From contig CM060731.1 in assembly GCA_030704615.1 (NCBI GenBank), positions 13,020,001-13,084,000 of the forward strand: a DNA stretch of 64,000 bases, read 5' to 3'. Source of the DNA: Takakia lepidozioides. Its lineage: Eukaryota > Streptophyta > Takakiopsida > Takakiales > Takakiaceae. Position numbers and translations under genes: made by a program. Shown piece by piece: positions 47,301-56,361 of this stretch (position 1 is the first letter of the stretch; every line of letters begins with the position of its first letter). The notes under the pieces were generated by a model that saw only the letters and a list, made by a program, of their open reading frames with translations, made no database searches and was not told the origin of the DNA.

Positions 47301-50300
47301 TGGGGAGGTTCAGGATGGGCTCCCACAGTCCGCGGATAGAGACTGGTAGGTGGAAAAATCTGCAATGTGACGACTGACTATGCCCCGCCTGCACTGGGAG
47401 CTACAGGAAAGTGAAAGTGAAGAACATCTTTTCTTTCACTGCCCTGTATACTAAGAGATCCATGGGAGATTGAATCGTCTATGCGGCGATCCCAATCTCT
47501 TACAGAGGTCTTCCATTATGATGATCAGAAATGCCTGGCAGCATACCTGCATGAAGCGTTGACTCTAGACAATCCTTGAGCTTCAGTTGCTTTTGGGCTG
47601 TTTGTGGCCCCTCTCTCTTTCTTGTTTCTTTCTTCCTCTTGTCCCATAAGCTCTTTGAGCTTCCCGCGGACGTTATAAAGTCTCATTTCGTTTCATTTCT
47701 CAAGCCCAGAATGGGCCACAAAGCTCTCAGCTACAGAATGTGTATTTTGCATTGTGGGACAGGTGGATGTATGTGTGTTTGTATTCGACCTTATGTTGGC
47801 CAACGGCGAACCGTAAGTGGCTGTCACCTCCTCCTCGCTTCCTTCTGTATTCCTTGGAACAGCTCTGGTTTGGGGTCCCTGACCACCACAATATCATCCA
47901 TATTTTATAATAAAAATGCTTTTTGTTCAAGGAGCTGTTGTTGAAGTTGTAAGGATCATGTAAAAAAGGAAGACTTACCTTGCTTGTTGTGGTATTTCTG
48001 TACGTAGGCTTGTGAAATTGCCCTTTCGAGAAAGAAGAAATCGTAAGTAGGCCATCATTCTTTACCGCATGTTTCAAGCCAATCATTATTCAAATATTCT
48101 AGTCTAAATGCAATTTCATTTGTGTTTTGCGTTGGAGGTAAGGTAATTCATGATATTGATGGGATTCTGTTAGTTAAGCTCCTGAATATTCGACCTAACA
48201 TGCATTTGAGAGTGCCACTGTTTCCAGGCATGCGTGAGTTGTTTCCAAATGTGAGGCCTGGATACTTTGGATATGCAAGTGAAATTACGGTGAGTATCAT
48301 TGTGCTCTGTCCTGATGTCAATCTCTTTTGTAATCTCTGCTGTAATCTCTCATTCCAATCTTTCAGTGTTGCTTTCATTCATACATCTTCATTCACCACA
48401 GAGATTATTTTATGGTAAAGGTGGAAGCAGCCTACGCACAGCCAGACTCGTCACCAACATCGCAGAGACTAGAGGCATTTCTGGATGAGGCATTTGCCGC
48501 CTCTTGTGAAGGTCTTATGGCCAAAGCACTTGACAATGATGCCACTTATGCAGCCTCCAAGAGATCAGATTCTTGGCTCAAGGTATTCAGGCTTTTATTG
48601 ATCAATACCTCCAAAGGCACAGCTTTTCCTTTGATTATTAGGGAAGATCATTGAGATTAAGCTATTTCTATGATGCTCATTTCTATTCCTGGCTGATGCT
48701 TTGCTCTTCAGCCACTCCCATTCATCATGCCATCTGGGTGCCACAGGTGAAGAAAGACTATGTGGAAGGATTGCACGACACATTGGATCTGGTGCCAATT
48801 GGAGCATGGCATGGCAACGGGCGCAAAGCTGGCTGGCAAGTAGCTTGTCCCCCTCATAGTACAGCAAAACAGTTTTACATTGTGAAGTTGGTGATGTGGA
48901 AGATGACGTATGCACCACTATGTTGGCCACTAGAAACTGATTGGGTCCCTCCTGCATAATGAGTTACAGGTATAGCCCTTTCTTGCTCGCATGCTACGAC
49001 CCTGTTCGTGAGGAGTACCAGAGTGTGTGCCGTGTGATGTCCGGTTTCACTGACACTTTTTACCGAGAGGTAATTACACTTTCAATGCACATCTTTGATA
49101 AATGAGAAAGGATGTGGTAATGCTCATTCAAGGAGGATGTGACGGACAAAAAGCAAGCACGTCAAGACAAAAGCCTGGACACGTCGAACTAGGAAACAAC
49201 GAAGTTGAGATGAAGTTTGTTGGGATTGCATGATGAGTAGCAAATAGATCCTCTCTAGGAACCGACGACCAAAGATTGGCGGATTTTCACTGCTGCATGA
49301 GCACCAAATGCATGTTGAAGCAGCCAGGCCACAGCAGACAGCAACGGAATTCACAATGGTGCCTTGAAAGCACTCCTACTCTCCTTTCAGGAGCCTACAG
49401 AACTCCTCACCCTCTTGTCAGAGATTCCAGGAAGGGTCCATACCTGCAGGGTACCTGACACACAGACAGACACCTATGCTGGACCTATGTTGGACATCAA
49501 CATCATGGGGATGCCAAGGCCAGCCATAAATTGACCTTTGTTGGCAGCTACACATTAGTACTAAGGCAATCTCCTGCCAAGTGTTTCAACTTAGTAAGTG
49601 GCACTTGCCAACTGATTCAAGAGGGTCAGTATCACACAATCATGCCCTCGAGGTGCATCATGGCCAAGCTAGCTTCCAATACTCAATTAGTCCATCTGCC
49701 TTGCCTTGCATCGATAATTGATTTTGTCTGTAAAAAACAGACCTATAACAGTGATTGTGGATCTGAATGGCAGACAAAGGAGTTTTATTCAGGGCAGCGT
49801 ACACTACCAAGGAAGCCACCCTACTATCAAACAGGAGAGGAACCGGATGTGTGGTTCTCAGCAGAAGTTGTTTGGGAGATTCGTGGTGCTGGTAAGCTCA
49901 TTTTCCTCCACTGTCTGCGTCCCGGTCATGTCAAGAAGGTCAGCATGTTTTTCTCACTAGGATTGAATTTCATGATTTTTTTCCCCTTATTCTCCAATGG
50001 TCTAGTCAGATGGGTAAAGTAGATGACATTGACAATGGACTTTTGTCTTCTAGCTACTGAGTTTGAAATCAGTGGTTGCGATGCAGATCTCACCATATCT
50101 CCAGTGCATCAGGCAGGCGTAGGTCTTGTCCATCCATCCCGTGGGATATCCATGCGCTTCCCTCGTTTTATCTCTGTGCGCACTGACAAGAAACCTGAAA
50201 ATGCAAGCTCGCCTGTAGAGATTGCAGACCTTTTTCATCGCCAAACGCGCAAGCTGGATATTCCTGGCACGAATATGGTTGCAAAAGAGAGGGATAGATC

Positions 50301-50310
50301 TCCTGAGTGA
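35395..50310 (+). CDS. LIG6: DNA ligase 6: SNM1-like metallo-beta-lactamase domain fused to ATP-dependent DNA ligase
   Basis: The 22 exons are 35395-37066, 37455-37589, 37793-39217, 39682-39799, 40119-40200, 40445-40547, 41318-41414, 42221-42323, 42568-42702, 42847-42894, 44838-44935, 45089-45154, 45487-45646, 46109-46219, 47763-47812, 48008-48042, 48228-48289, 48421-48582, 48747-48835, 48970-49069, 49774-49891 and 50087-50310. They give 1730 aa in frame. The N-terminal SNM1/beta-CASP domain keeps HFHSDH (His84-His89), DANHCPGA, TGDMR and PYSEHS. The middle has a PIP box (831-838) and two UBA-like GDV helices (QIERLLADSKGDV, AKQLLQKANGDV). The C-terminal ligase has EYKYDGQRAQIH with nucleotidyl Lys1361 split by an intron, IDAEV, CEGLMAKAL and SDSWLKVKKDY. 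LIG6 is plant-specific and acts in break repair and seed longevity in Arabidopsis. Mine is longer than the Arabidopsis protein (about 1400 aa), mainly in the linker. The intron after exon 19 has a GC donor. Confidence 0.93.
41590..41700 (+). repeat. Dispersed repeat copy in LIG6 intron 7
   Basis: The stretch with 'gtttcttgttgttatacttt' and 'gggcccctctggacattatg' recurs in altered form at about 42910-43000 and 46465-46555, all in LIG6 introns. It resembles the end of a retroelement family seen with the LINE fragment at 46558-47700. Confidence 0.45.
43120..43200 (+). repeat. LINE 3' tail copy in LIG6 intron 10
   Basis: 'cccataagctc', 'ccgcggacgtt', 'taaag' and 'catttcattcatttcatttc' follow in the same order as at 47635-47700, at the end of the LINE-like fragment. 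This is therefore a second, separate 3' end of the same family, severely 5'-truncated. Confidence 0.55.
43609..44512 (-). mobile_element. Gag fragment of an LTR retrotransposon with flanking direct repeats
   Basis: This lies within LIG6 intron 10 (42895-44837). On the minus strand, 44357 to about 43690 encodes a Retrotrans_gag-like protein: DALEQWLSKFEQCF, then LFDGAHRWRRKLE, LPVTWADFPSTF, and after one in-frame TGA (near 43893) LKQGAFSVQTYVDKY and TLQEAIELAI. The motif order (W...F, A..W, TW..F, L.QG..SV..Y) is that of Ty3/gypsy Gag. Related direct repeats of about 95-105 bp lie on both sides (43609-43705 and 44406-44512). No protease, reverse transcriptase or integrase is present. It is a dead or non-autonomous fragment and is antisense to LIG6. 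Confidence 0.75.
46558..47700 (+). mobile_element. Degenerate non-LTR retrotransposon (LINE) 3' half
   Basis: This lies in LIG6 intron 14 (46220-47762), same strand. The reverse transcriptase core TALLYTDDVVL, with the YxDD box, is at 46594-46620. It is followed in shifting frames by LQVNLRKTKIMVFNG, then LGLVIHSSKYQFALTAMDRL, and near 47395-47455 by SESEEHLFFHCPVY, the zinc-finger end typical of plant LINE proteins. Several frameshifts and stops show it is dead. The tail 47635-47700 is shared with 43120-43200. Confidence 0.75.
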
Positions 50311-52463
50311 GGGGACAGAAGAGGCGGTGGAAGGACTCTTAGGAGTACAGTGACCAGACCTTTCCTATTGTGGTTACTCACAGGGCCTTTCAGAAAGACT
50401 GTAACAAACAACTAACCAAGCAAGAACAGTGCATCTTGCTTCAGTGTTGATCAGGCATTAAGTCGGTGCAAGCACTCCAGATTCCTTAACCTGACAATGA
50501 TTGTTTGGGACAACCTACTGCCCCAACAAGTGTCTTTGTTTTGAGCAGCTTCAGCGAAGAGGTTGCAAGGAGGGTTATTTATGATCCACTGGCTGTGAGA
50601 GCCTCCCTTTCCACCTAGGCCTGCGCGAAGGATGCACGCATCTTGATGGTTTGGTACTAGAGAGACTGTTATCCATCTTTCCGCTACTTACGCTTGCAGG
50701 AGTGCATGACCAATTAGCCTCTGGCAAATACATAGATAGCTGGCAGTCTGTTTGACTGCCACAACCTATCTGCACTATCTGCGATGATGAATTCCTTGAG
50801 AGAGACAAGAATGACACCCAAACTTTGTGATAGCACTGCCATTTCATCACAATGTTTGTCAGTTTAGTGCGCTGTATATTCCTTAGCTTGGGATGGCCTA
50901 TGGATTGAATATAATTGCAGTACATGTGCGAATTTTGACAAAGGATTTGCAACCGTGGAGGTCAGGGGCACTGTCCCTAAGGTATTACAACTATCATAAC
51001 AGCACCTTATGTCTGTGTCTAAGTTCTCTCAACATGAAAATTCTAATTAATATTATGTCCATATGCTCATTGTCATAGTTGGGATATTCATATGAGTGTG
51101 AACTTCAAGCAAGGATGGAATTGCTCCCAGTGATTGACCCAGACCAGCTCACTACACTAGCCTCACTATTGGCTTCTGTTGCATGTTGTTTTCACATATA
51201 ATTGCAGATCAACAGCACTTCAGCAATAGATATTCATGCTCGCTGGTTAATGTAGGGACTTGGGATTACTGGCTTCAGAAGCAGATGAGCATGATGATGT
51301 TACTGGTCAGTTTATGCTCACCTACATCTGGGCGATCGCAGGTGGAAGTGATGGCTATGAGCATGCTGACAGGAGCCTCCCTGCCGAGGTTGAGTGGAAG
51401 AAGCAGTAAGGAATTCAACTTCATCAGAAGGAGATAAGGCCCCAGAAGCGTCAGGAACTTAACACAGTCGAAGAGTTGGAGTCCTTCTATCCCGCTTTCT
51501 CTGTTGAGACACGTTTACATTGGAACCAGCCAAAGGAAAAGTGCAATCTTGCAAATGGGGCATTGGTGGCTGCAGGTAGCACGATACAGATTGGCACTCA
51601 TGTGGCAGAGGAATCCATGGCCGCAGGGCTACGAAGAATGGAAAACCTGTGGTGCTATCTTCGCAAAACTCTGCGCCACCGTTGGAAAAGTCCCTTCACA
51701 TTTCTCTTCCTTGAAAATATTGTTATGTCAAGTGCTATTTATATTCCTACACACTGCACCACAGGAAGATAGGTGCAAAATATTCTCTTGCAATGTAAGC
51801 AAGCTGGATGGGCACTTGGGTTTGGTCTATTCAGTGACTGCACTCTAGAGCAACTGAGTGTCTTTGTAAGAGTTGAATTAAATGAGACTTGATCAACTGG
51901 TGTCAGTTCTCTTGTTTTCCTCACAAAGGGCTTGATGATTTCTTTTCACTTCCAAATGTTGGGAATTGGTCTGACGTAGAAGGCAGTGGTCTCATACTCT
52001 TGACGCAAAACATAAGATGGTGCTGTATGATGTATTGCAAGGTATTCCATTAGAAGTCCAGTATTTGAAGATTAATAATCCGCACATGTATGATGGTTTA
52101 GCAAACTCAACTTTTAGGGGCACAAAGTCTGGTTTAGAGTGACTACAGATTATATCTCCAACTGGCAACTTCCTACATCTTCCTACATCAAGCATAGCAG
52201 GATTGGCAGTTGCCCCTTACACAAGAAAACAACTGGCACTTCATGACATGATCAGTTAGGAAGCCAACATCAATCCAATTCACTCAATTCACAAATACAT
52301 ACACACCAAAAACAAGACACCGCAGTCCACATCTAGTCCACACCTGGAATCTGTCTACAGTCACTCACTACGGGGGCAAGTAAAGTTCCACAATTCTTTC
52401 AGTTGGGATCAAAACTCCAAACAGAGTAAAACCCTGAACAACCCTGATTGAGAGAGCTTTGCA
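50311..52463. other. Convergent intergenic region between LIG6 and CPSF73-I
   Basis: About 2.1 kb. No family-level match is seen. One coherent short frame at 51257-51409 (+) is described separately. The rest holds only chance frames. Confidence 0.45.
51257..51409 (+). other. Possible orphan terminal exon or gene remnant
   Basis: A 50-codon open stretch ends in TAA and encodes DLGLLASEADEHDDVTG, then QFMLTYIWAIAGGSDGYEH and ADRSLPAEVEWKKQ. It follows an AG at 51254-51255 and has balanced, protein-like composition, but no start codon, partner exon or family match. It could be a decayed gene piece or chance. Confidence 0.2.
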
Positions 52464-55400
52464 CTAAGAATCCAAGGGGTACAGAGCCGTTTGTATTCTG
52501 CGAAGGGTGACCTTGATACGGTCTTTGAGATTCTCATCTTTACACTCAATGCCTTTGTTGGCATGGTCAACTGTCGCTACCACTCCATCAACAGTCACTG
52601 TTAGGGTCTGGAGCTTCTCATCCAATTTCACATCTCCAAACAGTGAGACAAGTATGGAGTGGACTATTTTTATCTCATCCTTCTCTAGTCTGGCCTCTTT
52701 TGCCCGAAATCCATTCGTGACTAATCCATTCATTGACTGCGAGTCCAACTTCAAAACCATCGCCACAACAGAATCAGCCAGCATGTCACTAACAGGATCC
52801 GAGACCCACTGCAAAACCAAGGAGTCCGTACCCTCCTGAGTCACGGTCAGGTTATCATGAATTTTAATTGTGGGGGCCTCCACCTTCACAGCTGCTTCTA
52901 CACCTTCATACATTTGCTGAAGCCGGTGCCGCAAAACAGCAAAGGCACCCTTGTAAGGAACCGACTGTCGCTGGATGACACTTCCTGTTGAAAGTTGAGT
53001 GAAGCTATGGAGGTCGTCGGGGGCCATAAGCTGATATGTGAAGCCTTTTCTCACCAGCAACCCGCTGACAGGATCACCCTCCTTAGGGGGGTTCTCTGCC
53101 AACCGGCCAACAGCCTTTGCTGTCTTCTCTCCCTTAAAAAACATCTCCACTGCCTGGCAGTTCTTGGGTGATAAGACCTTCACATTCTGGTCAGCAAACA
53201 GTGTCAGCAGCTTAGCTTTGAGGCGCCCCATTTCGTTAGCCTCTCCATGGACCAAGATGATGTTCGGCGGTCGCAGTTCAGTCAGAAACGCACTGGTTTG
53301 GTAGAAATCAGCATGGGCTGAGAAAGAAATGTAGTGAACAACCATGTTAAGCGGCACAACTAGCCCACTCATCAGAGTTACCTCTTTCGGCTCATTCATT
53401 ATGGTCTTGGCCAAAGTTCCCTCTACCACATAACCCGGAATTACGCATGAATTTTTGCGGTCCTGGCACCACAAGTCAAACAGCTGACGCGACAGGCCAC
53501 TCTGCAAACCGGATGGACTGGCCATCACCACTGCAGGTCCCACGTCCTCAAAGTGCTCAATGCTTTTGAGTGGCTGGATATGCTTAAAATTAAATGGGTT
53601 GGAACGCTGTTGACAATCACAATGGAGACGTATTTAGTAGAATGTCAAGGAGAATAAATAGTGAGGTGCACAGGAACTCTTACGCAGCTACTGGCAAAGA
53701 ACACAGCCACAACAGTAAAACCATCGTTTTACCTCAAATTGACTTCGAATGCGGTCATTCATGGCATTTATGTACGTTTGGTACACTGCCATGCATTTTT
53801 TCGCCAGTGGAGACGCATAGTAGATAGGTATGTTGTGCAGCTCGGGGTGTGCCTCCCAATATTCATCTAGTATCAGAAGGAGCTCTTGAGCCCTTCCCAG
53901 GGCAAAAGCAGGGATAAGGACTTTGCCTCCCTGCCAACAACAATCTAGTTAGAATGGCTAAATGAACCACTGTGATAAAGATAAATTCATGATAATTGCT
54001 CTTTGGCCCCCCAAACCATGACTGCCTGGCCAACACTTGGCTCATGTGTCTTTCTTCTTACTGGCCAAATAGTACTCTAGAGTACCTGAGTAACCGTTTG
54101 AGCAACGGTGTCAGTAAACCGCCTCTCTCTCGCCGCCCGAGGCGAATGGATTTGGACACCGTAGGTCGATTCGATGATGCATACATCTGGAGAAAATTGA
54201 GGCATTTCGGCAGCCCTGAGATGCCGGTCTTCTTCACATGAGTAGTCCCCAGTGTAGAGCACACGCATGCCAGCTATGTCCACCATGAACATGGCAGCAC
54301 CCAGCACATGGCCAGCTGTGTAACACCAGAAACGGATGCCATTCACCTCCATTGTTTGATGAAAATCAATCACCTGTATTAAGCAATCAGCATTCCGCTA
54401 GATATTAGATGTGACACTTTTGGAAGGGCAGGCTTTGGCTTCGTGTTATTTAGGTGTTGCTAGTTCCACAGTCTTGATTAAATCCCTGAGATGAGCGTCT
54501 ATATGGACCTTACGCTGCACATCACACATAAAGAGGGATGTTACCTCAATCTTGTCCATTGTGCGGATGACATCCTGTTCATCGTAAAGCATGTCCTCCA
54601 CTGACACTTTGCTAATCTTTACAAAGTCTGAGAGCAGCAGCTTGTAGATAGCCTTTGTTGCATGTGTCATGAATACTCTCCCTTTGAAGTTGGTCTATCA
54701 ACCATCCCAACACCTCCTCTTATAAGCCCTCATGAAACTCTCTAGACCGACCAGAGCACTTCAAAATGAAGTTCACCCAATTGGGAACAGAGAGGTACTA
54801 CAAAAAACTACTTAGTAATAAACCATTAGGGTCAGTCCTGATGTCCAGCATTTTGTGCTTGATCCGGAGAATCCTTGTCATTTCTCAACGAACACATATC
54901 TTCACAGCTAGTTCAACTCTTCTCACACCATTTTTCCCTTCAAACTTAGACCATTCACAATCATAGACACTTAACTTTCCGTTTTTTAGCGATTTGCCAA
55001 AGGTATTAACTGCCAGGACCCACATGACTCAAATCTACAGCAGGGAATACATAATCTGTGGTCTCACCTTCTCCAGGAAGTACGGCAGAGAGGCACAGTG
55101 ATCCAAATGAAAACTGCACATCAAAACACGTTTTCCTTCAGCGTAAGAGAATTATGGAATGTAATCATAACAATATTTTTGCCGTAGCCTTGTGGCAAAA
55201 TTATGCAGAGAGTGAGAGAGAGAGAGAGAGACTCACTGGGTCACAAGGAGCACATCGATGGTTGACGGATCAATCTCATCAAAATAGGGCAAAGCTGCCA
55301 TGCCTGAGTACCCGGGGTGGATCCCACAGTCAAACTGCATTACAGCCGAACAGTTTGCGAAGTCCAAACGTAAGATTCTACTACACAGAGGAAATGGTAC

Positions 55401-55679
55401 TTTGACCTATCTTATCGACCCTCGCTCTCCATAGGCCCTATTCGAAAAGAAACCATCGCAGAAAAGGAAGCCAGCATGACCCACACCCTCTACAGAGTAC
55501 AAACTGCTATCCCACGACAGATATGAGCATGTTCAACATTGCAGTGAACTTACCAGAACAGTCTTTCCCTTGTAGGTCATGTAGACACACGATCGTCCCA
55601 CCTCATTGCCAGCCCCAAGCGGCATGATCTCCAGCTTGTCCCCGGGCCCCCTCACCATTGAATCTTTCCGCTTCAACAT
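52464..55679 (-). CDS. CPSF73-I: CPSF73-I, pre-mRNA 3'-end processing endonuclease
   Basis: Minus-strand exons are 55554-55679, 55237-55334, 55068-55113, 54545-54694, 54086-54373, 53733-53930 and 52464-53606, in frame throughout. The product is 682 aa, against about 690 in Arabidopsis. The metallo-beta-lactamase core shows [30 protein letters not shown] (His75-His80), [10 protein letters not shown] and [11 protein letters not shown]; the beta-CASP part shows [30 protein letters not shown] and FSAHADF. The C-terminal domain ends in [14 protein letters not shown]. All zinc ligand motifs are present. It is the endonuclease of the nuclear cleavage and polyadenylation complex, working with CPSF100. 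ATG 55679 matches the LKR start of the Arabidopsis protein; ATG 55658 is an internal alternative. The gene lies divergent from BADC, 0.68 kb away. Confidence 0.94.
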
Positions 55680-56361
55680 CGCTCCAACATGAAACTCCTT
55701 GGTCCCTCGAAGATCTTACGCAGCCACCCAATCGCTTAAACGCCTCTGCAATCAATCCAACTCTAAAACTAGAACCGATGCTTGCAAAACAACCATCCCT
55801 GCTCTTGAATTTCTGCCATCTCCGACTTCTTGGACTCAACAACAGCGAAAGTGAAAACCTTCCGCTCTCTCCCTTGCGTTCGCCTCATCAGGGAACATGT
55901 TCTCACTTCTACTCCAGGATGGGATCCAGTTCCCAATTGTAAGTAGTAGCAATATACATATATATCGCAATAGATGTTAATTAACCCCCTTTCATTTTTG
56001 GGCCATGAGACCTACAGGACGATCAACGCCCAGACATACCGTCACGGACATTCCCACACACGGGGCAGGGCAGCGGGTTTGAGCCCTGAACCACCAGGGC
56101 GATACCACTGTGCGCTTTCCAGCTGAGCTACCAGCCAATGTGCAAACTAGGAAGAAAAAAACGATTAGAAACAGAAACGAAAAAGAAGCCGGGCCCGCGC
56201 GCACAGGGGGGCGAGATGACCGAGGCAGGCCAGACGAGAGAGACGATCCTCACGAAGGGACACAACAGGCCCAGCTCCTAAGTAGACTGATTGAGAATTT
56301 GAGAGAGAGAGAGAGAGAGAGGGGATTGTGCAGTGGCGACGAAGTCAGGGATCTTTCCGCA
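55680..56361. promoter_or_regulatory. Divergent intergenic region between CPSF73-I and BADC
   Basis: The 682 bp between the two start codons contain a tRNA-like element on the minus strand (55990-56137) and a GAGAGA run of about 21 bp at 56302-56322 just before the BADC start. No telo-box is seen. Promoter elements are otherwise not identifiable. Confidence 0.5.
55990..56137 (-). repeat. tRNA-related sequence, probable SINE head
   Basis: Read on the minus strand from 56137: GGCTGGTAGCTCAGCTGGAA includes a good polymerase III A-box (TAGCTCAGCTGG), and about 40 nt later GGCTCAAACCC gives a B-box with a GGG/CCC stem round it. A cloverleaf can be only partly drawn: the D stem is weak and the T stem has a bulge, so it is not a convincing functional tRNA. 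A tRNA-derived SINE with 3' sequence toward 55990 is more likely. Confidence 0.5.
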
